From Henricia sp. BOLD:AAB3569 (Eukaryota > Echinodermata > Asteroidea > Spinulosida > Echinasteridae), in NCBI GenBank assembly GCA_037783545.1, contig JBBELK010000003.1, positions 558,001 to 622,000 of the forward strand: a stretch of DNA of 64,000 nt, read 5' to 3'. Below are positions 22,632 to 33,500 of this stretch, piece after piece. Within the stretch, counting starts at the first letter, position 1. Every line of letters begins with the position of its first letter. Made by a program: the position numbers and the translations under genes. The notes under the pieces were generated by a model, which searched no databases, had not been told where the DNA came from, and worked only from the letters and a program-made list of their open reading frames with translations.

Positions 22632-23008
22632 TCCAGTGTTGTAGTCGAGTCATTAGCCTCGAGTCCGAGTCCGAGTCACTTTCCTCACCAAAATGAAGCT
22701 GAATCTGCTATAAAATGACGACGTGCTCCTAACTCGCCGGCCTGGTGGTGGTAGTGTACACGTCATACTGTGCTTTACCTTAAAGAATCCTGCATTAAGC
22801 GCGTGATTATATATATTTTTTCTTTTTTTGAAATATGTCACTCGAGTCACGAGTCACCATGTTCGAGTCCGAGTCATCATGGTCGAGTCAGAGTCATTTT
22901 TCAATGTGACTCGAGTCGAGTCCGAGTCACGCAAAATGTGAGTCGATTCGAGTCCGAGTCACGAAAAATGTGACTCGAGTCCTGGACTCGAGTACTACAA
23001 CATTGCAA
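22632..23008. mobile_element. Foldback element rich in GAGTC repeats
   Basis: GTGTTGTAGTCGAGTC on the left and GACTCGAGTACTACAACA on the right are inverted. Between them GAGTCCGAGTCA-type repeats occur on both sides of an AT-rich centre. Confidence 0.7.
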
Positions 23009-23329
23009 ATTTCCCATGGTTAGTATTTCGGGGAGGTGTGTTATATGATTGTTAGGTTAGAACGAAATCCATTTTCTGGAAAAATCTGAACAAGCTTTTT
23101 TACAAGAGCTTGATGTTTAGATTTTTCCGTAAAATAGATTTAACCTTAAAGGCAGTACACATGAGATTGGTATCTTGAAGAATCAGAAATGTTCACAGAT
23201 TTAATTTACACATAACTTACACGATATAAACATGATGACGGCAGAAAACCTCCCCTGAAATGGTTTTGTCTGAAGTGCTATGGTCTTTGAGAAATGAGCA
23301 AAACAATTATTTTTGTCTCGAGATACGTA

Positions 23330-23502
23330 AATTCAATTCGCCCCAACAACAATTTCGTCCCAACAACAATTTCGTCCTGGACCACTTCGCCAAGTGCCAT
23401 TTCGTCCCAAAACCACATCGTCCAAACAGCCACTTCACCCAAAACAACTGCGTGCACAGGCCGTGGTTCAGGGCGAAGTGGTTTTGGGGCGAAATGACTG
23501 TA
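23330..23502. repeat. (TTTCGTCCCAACAAC)n-like degenerate repeat with inverted end
   Basis: Repeats of TTCGTCC/CAAAACCAC on the left face GAAGTGGTTTTGGGGCGAAA on the right, giving a loose hairpin. The ORF across it is repeat-driven. Confidence 0.6.
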
Positions 23503-23785
23503 AACCCATTTTTGACTGTTCTCTCAAAAGTTAGACGAAGTACGGAGCTGGTTTTTGCTCAGGTTATTATTATTATTATTTCTTTCTGGTATTCATACCA
23601 AGGATTCCTCAATAGTGCTCATTGCACTGTCACTCGTAAGCGTGAGGAAACCCATGAAGAATTATAATTAGAAATGGCCAGAGACACCGGGGAATCCCCT
23701 TGCTCTTTACGAAAGAATGCTCTGGGATCTTTAGAGTGCGTTACCAATTACCTAACACACTGGACCAACGGCTTTACATCCCTTC

Positions 23786-23915
23786 CGAAGGATGGAGCAA
23801 GTGTGGTTGAGTGCCTTGCCCAAGGGCACAGGTACCGCAGCCGGATTCGAACCCGCAACCCCAAGTTTTCACCCATGATTGCGAGTCAATGGCCCTAACC
23901 ACTCGTCGGCCACGG
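23786..23915 (-). repeat. SINE-like repeat S3
   Basis: GGAGCAAGTGTGGTTGAGTG, CCTTGCCCAAGGGCACAGGT and reverse B box GGATTCGAACCCGCAACC, as at 20515-20675. Confidence 0.65.
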
Positions 23916-24571
23916 TAATCATGCATATCTTCAATCACACAGGGGGATAAAACTATTTGTAACAGTTTACCAATCATGTATACTATCTTTAATAACAATC
24001 ATATAAAATACCTCCCCAAAATACTATCCATGGGAAGAAAACAGGAAATTTGCAATCTGCAATTTGGATGTGGAAGCAAAAAGGTTGGTGTAATCACTGC
24101 ACTGCTTTATGAAACTAGATAAATTAGTTTACAAAACATGGTTTATTTACGATATCCTTGAAAATGTGTTGTGAGTGAATTTCTTGGATTATTCTGGATT
24201 ACATGTATGTTTCTGTAAATAATATTGTGCGTTCTATTTCATGTGGGAATATATCAGAGTGTTGATAATGTGAAACTTTACGACATTTCCTGAGCTGACG
24301 AGTCAAACTTTGAGTATTCGAGACTACATCTGGATGGGTTGTTGTCGAGTCCGTCACAAGTCCTCACATGCCAAGCCTTCACAAGTCCACCACAAGTCCC
24401 TGGGTCTTAATTCAAGTCACAAGCTATTCAAATGAACTCCAACAAAGGCATTCTTTTGTGCGTGTTCATCCTTTGCTTCTTGTTACTATGGACTTGTCAC
24501 GTACTTGTGATAGATTTGTGACTCGACTAATTTATGTATAATAACGAGATTGCTGTAATCCTCCGACGGAT

Positions 24572-24644
24572 GCCCAGATAGCTCAGTTGGTAGAGCAGTT
24601 GGCCATGTATGCCAAGGATCTGGGTTCGAATCCCAGTCGGGGCA
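24572..24644 (+). tRNA. tRNA-like sequence, possible pseudogene or SINE head
   Basis: 73 nt that fold as a cloverleaf. Acceptor GCCCAGA/TCGGGGC (one mismatch), D stem GCTC/GAGC with A box TAGCTCAGTTGG, and a perfect T arm CTGGG-TTCGAAT-CCCAG with B box GGTTCGAATCC. The anticodon stem TTGGC/GCCAA is shifted by one and its 7-nt loop CATGTAT lacks U33. If read literally the anticodon would be TGT (Thr), but the defects favour a pseudogene. No CCA is encoded. Confidence 0.45.
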
Positions 24645-25554
24645 TTGCAATTTTATTGTGTTTCTAAAATAATCTCTAATTGTCAATCCTATCATATACC
24701 CCATTATACCAACGGTAATGCACACCAACGATTTAAAACTGTAACAATGCATGATTGCATGACAATTGAACACTGTTTTGTGCAAAAATTGCAATTCAAA
24801 TTGCTACGTCACATTTGGAATGTTTTTAAAACTGTAAAAGATATATCAAATTATTTAACATGAATAAAAATTTCAGTAAGGAAATTTATTTAAAATTAAG
24901 AAAATTATCCCATTGCTTTTGTTGTTAAATTTGTATTGAAATATGTGACCCGCTCTAGAAAAATGTCAGTATAAAGTCCATCAAGTTGTATACAAGATGA
25001 GTAAGGAAAAAACGCTCTTGCATGCAAATTTTCAGCTGATCAGCTAATTTTCTCTTTTTTGTTTCCTCATGTCCCATTGAAATTTAAAAAACAAAACACT
25101 GTTACAAAGTTGGAGATTTGTTTTGCATTTCCCTTTTTTGTTTGTTTAAGTTGCATGTCTAAACAGGGCCTATATAATTTTTATTTTTAATGTATGTATA
25201 GTCGCTAGTCATATTTATATCCAATTGTTACTTTTTGGTCGGGAAATTCTGCAAAATTCCTTGCCCTTCATGTCCATATATAACCCGCCTTGAGGCTACA
25301 TTATTGTATGGGTGAGTTTATGATTAAAACACGAAAACATTTATATGCGGGCACACGACGCAGTTGTCCTTGGTAAAACGTAACATGTGATCGAGCGCTT
25401 CCGGCGCGAAGAAAACCTAGCCTGTATACCCGCAGAAACAAAATATCTCCAACCAGGGTACTGTATGCCCGCAATAAGTCCGTCCATCGGCCTTCTCGTA
25501 GTTAAGTAGGAAACTCACAGACACTGAGGAATGACACAGGTACAAATCAGTATA
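24645..25554. other. AT-rich stretch with no recognised feature
   Basis: No coding similarity, repeat copy or hairpin that I can support. Confidence 0.45.
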
Positions 25555-26174
25555 TACACTCGACCAAAAAAGTTCTGTCACCAGTAAGACGTTTGTAGAT
25601 ATTTATTATGAAATTGGATTTAATGTAGGAAAATAATATATCAAATTTTAGCTGAACATATCACTCAAAGAAATAGAGCTCAACGAAGTCCATGATGGCA
25701 ATCTTCACGGAGCAGGAATGCAACAAAGGAGTGTGGGGTCAGAATGCAAAACACCAAAAAACAACGATGTCAACTTTATGCACTCAAGCAAGGGGAGTTA
25801 CAGTTCAGTATTTTGCTTCCACCATACCTAATGCAATGGCACGATTCAGATTGGACAATTTAACCATTTTGATTTGGATGTTTTTGACAAGACATTGATA
25901 AATCCAAACTCACTTAAACATTTCCTAATTGTCTACACACAAATTGCCCAAATCACAAGTTGCATTGTTCTTTGGTGTTTTTCATTCTGACCCCACACTC
26001 CTTTGTTGCATTCCTGTTCAGTGAAGCTTGCCGTCATGATCTCTCTTGAGCTCTATTCCTTTGAGGGATATGTTCAGCTAAAATTTGATATATTATTTTC
26101 CTACATTAAATCCAATTTAATAATAAATATCTATAAATGTCTTACTGGTGACAGAACGTTTTTGGTCGAGTGTA
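25555..26174. mobile_element. Long foldback element with TA edges (Tc1/mariner-like)
   Basis: Flanked by TA. Inverted arms of about 220 bp start CACTCGACCAAAAAAGTTCT and are complemented at the right end (AGAACGTTTTTGGTCGAGTG). The centre is about 180 bp. TA duplication and long arms suit a non-autonomous Tc1/mariner derivative. Confidence 0.8.
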
Positions 26175-26460
26175 GTTCAGAGGTCATTTATTCAAAATTT
26201 AATAAGGTAAGACATTTTCAGTTGAATATGATTAATAAGAGGTCCTTGTTTCTTAGTATATTACCTTGTTGTATCAGGAACCTGGTAGGCTTATTATCAG
26301 GAATAGAAAACAAATGAAGATAAAATAAATAAAAGGTACAATTCTATAAACGTTCAAGCAATTTTAATACCTTAATGGTAATGGATTGATGGAGGAGTAC
26401 CTACTAGAGGTAACTATTTTATATAATAATTTATTTTCTACCAAAGGCACTATTATACAA

Positions 26461-26627
26461 ATATTGACTGCAATGAGGGGCATGGTTAAGATTATAGGCC
26501 CAAGGTGATCTCGAAGCCATGACTATGCCCCGAGGCGGAAGCCGAGGGGCATAGTCATGGCTTTGAGATCACCGAGGGCCTATAATCTTAACCATGACCC
26601 GAATAAACAGCAGTCAATATTTGTTTT
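26461..26627. repeat. Long palindrome around GAGGCGGAAGCCGAG
   Basis: The arms begin ACAAATATTGACTGC and run about 75 bp to the centre CGAGGCGGAAGCCGAGG, with near-perfect complementarity. A similar centre (GAGGCGAAGCCGAG) occurs at 61050-61064. Confidence 0.8.
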
Positions 26628-27193
26628 ATATACCGAATGTGTAGATTTTTGTCATCTGGTTGGTTAAAAGTAACAATACATCATACAGTCATGACAGTGG
26701 TCCTTCGAGTTTCGATTTCGAAAGCTGGTCTACGGCGGAAAAGTTGTATATTTTATTACAGCAAACATTTGTAGCATAATCACCTGGCAATTTAGTAGCA
26801 CATTTCACCTGACACAGTTTTCACTGTAGGCCACTTCTCTTACTTTCTTAAGGACTTCATCATCTACGACAGACGACAAAATGACGTCGAGATTCCGCCA
26901 TTACCGTCCTGATGAATGTTTACGTGAAGCGCCCAGCTGCATAGTTGGTGCGCAGCTATGCCAACACATGTAATGCGCGCGTCCGGAACCCGCTAAATGA
27001 CTATGCACGGGGCATGGCAAAGACTATTGCCCAGTGGGGATATACGCGCCAGGTCTAGCCGATTCAATGCCCCCACTTTTAACCAATCAGATGACAGGAA
27101 TCTACGCATGAGGTATATAATATGTTATATTAAAATAATTTCTTTCTGAAACTACAAGTCTTTAATCACCACCGCGTGTTCTTCATGGTCTAC

Positions 27194-27650
27194 CTATTCG
27201 TCTTGTTGGAACAGTCCGTTAAATTTGGCCTGGTGTTTAGGCTTTACTCTGTTCAATTGAACAGGGTCCGCTGGGTGCAAGGCTTTGTTTACTTCAATGC
27301 CTTTATTTACTTTTTCTTCGAGATCTTCCACAATCTGTTGATGAGTATCATTATCTTTCAGATATAGGTAACTTGGCAAAAAATCCTTGTAGTCGTTGAA
27401 AAAGATTCGCTCGACTGCCCAGAGGGTCTTCTTGTTGGCCTTTTCCTTGGCTTGATCTTCATCCATACCCTCGTTGACATACTTTTCATATTTTTCACTC
27501 CACATGTCTTCAGTTGGCCTCTTCCAACCAGTCTCGATAGGCGACATTGTCTTCCAGTTCAGAATTGGACCCATCTTTATCCGATGATTTGACATTTTTC
27601 TCTGTTTCGGATTCCGATTCATCTTCCTCATAAAATCTTCGTCATCAGCC
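27194..27650 (-). pseudogene. Unknown charged ORF inside the 2.3-kb TTAA element
   Basis: About 150 codons open to a stop near 27194, read as DSRQADDEDFMRKMN, then MGPILNWKTMSPIETGWKRP, DMWSEKYEKYVNEGMDEDQA and PVQLNRVKPKHQAKFNG. It is acidic and helical in character. I recognise no family. A family E insertion cuts its upstream part; across that insertion the frame can be traced back only about 12 codons to a stop. It may be the C-terminal remnant of the element's own protein or a captured host segment. Confidence 0.5.
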
Positions 27651-27660
27651 TGCCTTGAGT

Positions 27661-28262
27661 CATCCTCTTGCAACAGTGCCCCTTTAACGCACTCCCTAAC
27701 TCCTGCGTACAGTGGCCCTGTTGAAAAAGGCCCCATTTGGCGGTGGGACTAGCGACAGAAATCTTGTCGCCTCTGCTGGACCAATCAGGACGCTTACAGT
27801 GCATTGCAGCACTATTGCATGCATTCAAATGTAACGCGCGCAGATTGTAAACACCGTGCATGCATGTGATACAATCATGTACTCGGTAATGCTGGCTGTT
27901 GTCCGCGTCGGCGATTGGCTGCTATTTAAAGCATATTGGGGAATCCGTTCCATTACATTCGTCAGCATGCATCCCTGTTATTAATTTGAAAAACTGCGGA
28001 GTAAATAGGCCTAAGGTTCGTCGTTTGAAAGTTTGGTAGGAATGGGACAGTCATCAGGAACGGAACCCAATACAATTTCTGGAAAGTATAGAAATTGTTT
28101 CTTTTCGGCATAACATGACCGAATTGATTAAATTACATCAAAATGACTCGGGCGTGAGTTGGCTCAAGACAACAGCCGGCTCGCTCCACAGATTTGTGTG
28201 TATTTCCTCAGGGTATTGTCACGTCGCTTTGCAGAGTAGAAATTCCCTGAGATCTCAGGATG
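27661..28262 (+). mobile_element. 0.6-kb element, family E, copy 2
   Basis: CATCCT...AGGATG ends with a perfect 9-bp target duplication GCCTTGAGT (27652-27660, 28263-28271). Inserted into the coding remnant of the TTAA element, so it is the younger insertion. Confidence 0.93.
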
Positions 28263-28354
28263 GCCTTGAGTCAGTTCCACAGTTTTCTATTTCCGAATCT
28301 TAAAATCTATGCTTTTTAAAATCGGGTTCATAATAATTATCCACGTCCGAATAT

Positions 28355-28502
28355 TCAGATTGAATAGCTAAAATTTACGATCATCGTCAACTCTGTCCGT
28401 TCTAGATTCGTCTTCAGCATGTAGGTTATCCGTTGGTTATATTTACGCCCAAAGCTTTTGTCACACTGGTGACAAGCATGGGGTTTGATGGCAGAAGTGG
28501 CA
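28355..28502 (-). pseudogene. Truncated C2H2 zinc-finger N-terminus in the TTAA element
   Basis: ATG at 28502 opens a frame with KPHACHQCDKSFGRKYN, a good CxxC half of a C2H2 finger. The two histidines that should follow are missing (QRITYMLKTN instead) and the frame ends. It lies just inside the right TIR, where a transposon gene would start. Confidence 0.55.
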
Positions 28503-28876
28503 TTCATGTTGAATCTTTGAAGGTTGATGAAGAACACGGTGGTGATTAAAGACTAATAGTTTCAGAAGAAAATTATTTTAAAATAACATAATAGTTCCTT
28601 TGGTAGAAAAGAAATGATTATATAAAATAGTTACCTGTAGTAGGCACTCCTCCAGCAATGGGATCTTAAGATTGTTTAAAGGGGACCCTGAATTATGGAT
28701 CGTTTGGTGAAACTGCTCTTTTGACGTGAGTAAAAATGGTACCGAAAAAAAGGTCGCTGCACGTGGTTCCCGGAAGTCGAAGAATCTCGCAGCGTACCGC
28801 AAGTTCTCGATGTCACAAAAACACGGTCTATTTCAAGTAAATACAAAGGCTTTATCGTTTTCGCCACTTCCTTATT

Positions 28877-29423
28877 GGTAATTCCCAAAATTAGGGGTCC
28901 AAAATGTTTGGTGTCCCAGTTACGTACGACACTCTCCGCTTCAAAAATCACCACTCGTGATCACAAATTCTCAGTAATGGACTGTCACTATGAGCAACTA
29001 ACAATGGATATTGGGCACACACCATTGTTAGTACAATCATATGGTGTGTGCCCAATTTACATTGCTAGTTGCTCATAGTGTGTGGCTTGTGATTATAGGG
29101 GGCAGCATCATTTTCTTGAATATTTTGTTCTCTGATTCTTGAAAAATATTCAAAACAAAAGACCATAAAGGCTTATAATTTGTTCCATGGTATTGAATAG
29201 GAATTTGGTGTCCCGGGTTACCTACGCCAATGAAAATTGGCTGTAGAATGAATTTGCATTAACCTTGGCGCCATATATACACACATTAAACATGAAATTT
29301 AAGTGGCATTTGTTGAAATAAAAATAATTATTTTTTACTAGGAAGCCACTTTCAATCACTAAAAACATTTGGAAATCTTAAAAACATGTCACACTTTTGG
29401 ACCCCTAATTTTGGGAATTACCC
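28877..29423. mobile_element. MITE, family D, copy 2, with a nested hairpin
   Basis: Termini CCCAAAATTAGGGGTCCAAA and TTTGGACCCCTAATTTTGGG. Relative to 21459-21895 it holds an extra block at about 28985-29079, a hairpin whose arms are ACTATGAGCAACTA and ATTGGGCACACACCAT with their complements. Confidence 0.85.
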
Positions 29424-29559
29424 TTATGCAGTTAATGCACCCAATTTTCCCGATGTGACGCCGCAACTTAGCCCGCATGACTCTGGTCGCACACCAATGT
29501 GTGCGCCCAGAGGCATTCGGGCTGGCCATGCACAACTCTCGGCCAGCGAATCAACAGAC

Positions 29560-29960
29560 CGACTAACACCGGTCCTGTGGTCCGCGACCAATAAAAAACC
29601 AGAAGGACCACTAGATCTGTCAAAGACGCTGGTCCGATGGACCAGTGAAAACATTTACTGACTCATTGAAACATTCTCTGATGCCTAATCCACAGTAAAC
29701 ATTTCTTACTCAAAGCGAAGTATTCCTGGTTACCACAAACAATTCCTGTTTTTTTTTAGACATTTCTTTCTCCGAGCTCTCCAGACATGCCCCAGTGTTG
29801 GATCAAAAAGCAATCCCATCCATCCTGCACTCAATGACCTTTAACCAGAAAGTGTTGCAGTATCTCGATGCCATTTTGAAAAGCACCAGTGGACCACCAA
29901 ATTTTCAGCAGGACCAGTAGAGTTCTCTAATCTACTGGTCCTTCTGACCAGCATGAAATT
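29560..29960 (+). repeat. Dispersed GGACCAG/CTGGTCC motifs
   Basis: Repeated CTGGTCCNNNGGACCAG-like phrases at 29570-29650 and 29885-29945. Possibly a degraded inverted repeat. The open frame at 29386-29661 starts inside MITE D and looks spurious. Confidence 0.4.
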
Positions 29961-30299
29961 CAGGTTAATTTTGACCCTACCAAACGTACGGGAAAACAGT
30001 GACCGGAAGCGCGTTTTCTCAAAACAATAATCATAGTAAATTGAACAGGTGGCGTAATTGGTTATGTAACGAAAGGATCAAATGGAAATTAGACAACCAG
30101 CAACTAAAATTGAATCATGATAGGCCTACCCTCAATTTATTTTCCACGCAAGAGTGACTCGATAAACTCGAGTCGAAGTGTGCGCAAAGCGATGCGCAGA
30201 AAGCCGCGCGAAATCAAAACTCGCTAATTATCGAGTTGAGATCAAGTTTAGAACTGCCTTGGTAACTATCAATTATCCATTCACTGGTTTGGGTAATTA

Positions 30300-30395
30300 G
30301 TTCCGGAACACTCATTGGTCAGTTCAGATTGAGGGCGGAGCCTGAGGTTGTGGATCGGTCTATTTAAGTTTTGCTCATTCGTTCTCAATTTACAA
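30300..30395 (+). promoter_or_regulatory. Core promoter of the secreted SnoaL-like gene
   Basis: Contains an inverted CCAAT box (ATTGG, about 30313), a GC box (GGGCGG, about 30333) and a TATA-like TATTTAAG at 30361-30368. These lie 120 nt or less upstream of the start codon at 30482, in the expected order for an RNA polymerase II promoter. Transcription probably starts near 30388-30396. Confidence 0.55.
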
Positions 30396-30481
30396 CTGTT
30401 AATTAAAACTGAAATCACGGCGTCATTTGGCTGTTCATCCGTCGACGGTCGTCTCAACTCTTGCAGCACAGACAGTGCACC

Positions 30482-30563
30482 ATGTCTACGTTCACTTTTA
30501 TTCTACTCTGCGCCTGTGTGTTAGGTGCTGCATACGCAACCAAGCGGCCGCCGTGTAAAACAG
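30482..30563 (+). CDS. SnoaL-like gene exon 1 (signal peptide)
   Basis: ATG in context CACCATGT, with A at -3. It encodes 27 residues, mainly the signal peptide. Donor ACAG/GTATGA, phase 1. Confidence 0.85.
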
Positions 30564-33500
30564 GTATGATTCCATTGTCCATAAGCTGTTTTATAAAAAT
30601 AAAATAAAAACAGATATTTGACTGGTTTTTTGGGGGTATTTCCCAGTACCGGTGTCAAGGGGGCATAATTGGGGCCAGGCGCCTTCATAACCAAAACGTG
30701 AAAAGGAAACAAAGATTCGACTCAATTTTCATATTTTAATTGCTCAATGTCTTATAATTTCGAAATATATCCCTTTCTGGTTAAAGGCCCATTGTTTCAT
30801 TTGCAATGACCCAATTTCGTTTTTCATGAGTTGACAAGAAAAACCTGACTCAAAGTGTTGATAGCAATGGTAACAAACACCACATGAATTGATTTCTGTC
30901 CAAAATGGTATTCCATGTTGGAAATTGCCTGCTGAATGTGCTTTTTGCGAAAAAATTGTCTTCAGACATTTTAAAAATTCTTCATTCAACACAAAAACCA
31001 TGCATGGATTTTAAGGTTTTCTGAAGTTTTACTGTATCTTTGCGGCTAAAATTTCTACAAGGCAGTTTATGAGCATTACTCCTTCACCTTCACCTATCCG
31101 CTCGATCGGGCCATATGCATCTAATCCTATATCCGCAGCTGCACTTCTCGTCTTGCTCCAGGTTCTACACCCTTCCATTTGCTGTTGTCCCTGTCTTTAA
31201 AAGTTGTCCAATCATGCAATCTGTACGTCTTTAAAGGGCCCCTTATTTAGGATTTTTATCAATGAAATCTATGCTTTAAAACCACTTTACTCGGTTAAAG
31301 TCATAAAAATCCTATTTGGAGCTTGCTTTGGGGGTTAAAACAAAGGTTTTTAGTTTTTATGCTAATGAAAATATGCATATTCATGACCAAGGTCACGATG
31401 TCACAAGAGGCAAACACAGGAAAATCCCATTCAACTGTGCACAAAAGATTCCACTTTTTTCTCAATTTTCCTGAAACTTTTGTAATCTATGGCTGTTTGA
31501 GTTTGTTTTACATGTTGCCTGCTGTAAGCCATGACAAAACTGGGGGTAGAAACTGCAGCAATTTGCCACAAGTCCAACTTGAAGTCTTATGTTTTTTCTT
31601 AACTTTTCCCTTCTGTCTTCCTTATGTGATGCACTCAAAACATCGCCCTCTGTCTGTGATTTATTGCAATGAAATCTTCAAAGTTGAAAAAAGCCACCTT
31701 TTATTGATTTTACATCTAAACGAACAATAGTATGTCTTGCTGAACAAGTAATCCATCATTATGAAGCAAAGCTTAGGCACAAAGTTGTTTAGGATGTCAC
31801 AGGCCCTTTAACAGTCTGCCGCCGCACACCTTTGCGATTTACCGGATCATCGGATCATCGGACCACATACCGGAAAGGTGTGCGCTGAAACAATTCGGGC
31901 CGGTTTGACCGTACGCTATAGACCGGAGCAAATCAAACTTGTTTGATTTTTCCGGATCCGATGGTCCGGTGTCCAATGGACCGGTAAATCGCAAAGGTGT
32001 GCGGCGGGCTTAACTGAGTGTTATTCTGGATTCCATTTAATATAATACACAGTGCGTACAGAGATCAAGGAAGCCGATGATGCGTACGTGACAGCTCTTA
32101 AGGAAAATGACATAGAGGGCGTTCTTGACGTTTACGATGATGATGTGATATTGCTTGCCAACGGTTACCCGACACTAACTGGAAAAGACGGTAAGTTTCA
32201 TGCTATTATTTGCTATACACGAATCTGGTAAAGGACTTCTTCCCTGTGCGTCCGGATTGGTGTATAGTTACGTGTGTTAGGGATAGTATTTTTTTCTGCC
32301 CCAACAGCTTGCTTTTTAATCGACTGCCTATTGTACCTTATTTACTTATTACTCAAATAAGCTTGTCCAGATTTTTCCAGAAAACGGATTTTGTTCTAAA
32401 CCAACAGTTATATAAAATACCTCCACAAAATACTAGCCATGAGAAGAAAACAGGAAATCTCCAATTTGGATGTGGAAGCAAAAAGGTTGGTGTAATCACC
32501 GCATTGCCTAATGGGACGGCTAAATTATAAACTTTGTTTTATCCTTGAAAATGTACTTGATATGACATCAAAATATCAACACCTTTGTGAAAAATGGGGT
32601 GGGTCAAAGATGTGTGGACGCGCTCTTTTAATGCTGTCTTCTTCGAATGCTGCCATCTTGTAGGGCAGTTTCTTTGTTCCGTGAAGACATAATTTGTATA
32701 TGGTTGTACGTTTTGTGCGTGAATTGTTGACCGATTATTATCAAAACTTGCAACACTTAATCATGACAAAAAAAGCTGGTCTATCTTGTGATCGCGTTGC
32801 TGTTGAAGTTTATTTTATGTCTTGTTCGGCAACCACGTCCAAGGCCCTTTTTGCCATCACATGTACGGCATTACCTTTAATTCTACGTTTTATTGTCAAC
32901 TTGAGATGAGGAGGAAGAAACTGCCGTTTTAAAAAGGGGGCGAAAAACCCTCAGGGATATCTCCTGGGGGAAAACCCACGCGGTCAAGAAGGGACTGCAA
33001 ACCCAATCTACATATACACGCCCCAGATTCGAACCTGTGCACCAGAGGTGAAGGCGGGGAAAGAACCACCACGCCAACCCGACCGCCTTCGTGATCGTTG
33101 CTGAAAGCCCTATTCTTGGGTTTCAATTGGCTTGACAACGGTTGCTTTCCGCCATTACTGTGTCCATACTATGGCACGCCAAAGCGAAAAATAATTAAAC
33201 ACTGATAATTCAATTAGCCTTTTAGAAGTATGGCGGACACAATAGGAGGGCGCACTTTGCAGTGGGTATAAAATCGACTAAAATGCAAAATAACTCAGTT
33301 TTTCACTTTACACTTATTAATTTTATTTATAATTCTGTCTATGTATTACAATTACATGTAAATCAAGTTTTTGGAAAGAAATACAATTGATAAAAAAATT
33401 CATACCCAAATGAAATTGCGCCCTCTCCTTTTGTTCCGCCATACTTCTAAAAGGCTAATGTTGACGCATATTTTTGCAAATGTTGCGCAAGAAAAAAAAG

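Larger units (their letters stand above)
26372..28669 (-). mobile_element. TTAA-flanked 2.3-kb element with a broken zinc finger and an unknown ORF
   Basis: TTAA at 26372-26375 and 28666-28669. Inverted ends share TGGAGGAGT(A/G)CCTACTA and GGTAACTATTTTATATAAT. The inverted repeat resumes inside (27130-27187 against 28527-28587, including GTCTTTAATCACCACCG), so the original TIR was about 130 bp and its left copy is split by an insert at about 26458-27123. The minus strand carries coding remnants at 28502-28355 and 27736-27194, separated by a family E insertion. Confidence 0.75.

Noticed and set aside
22640-23000. CRISPR-like array of GAGTC repeats
   Set aside because: Repeats are 6-12 nt with no regular spacers, inside a foldback element of a eukaryotic genome.
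24572-24644. Functional tRNA-Thr gene
   Set aside because: The anticodon stem is shifted, U33 is missing and the acceptor has a mismatch, so only a tRNA-like sequence is claimed.
29386-29661. 91-codon frame
   Set aside because: It begins in the terminal repeat of MITE D and has no protein features.
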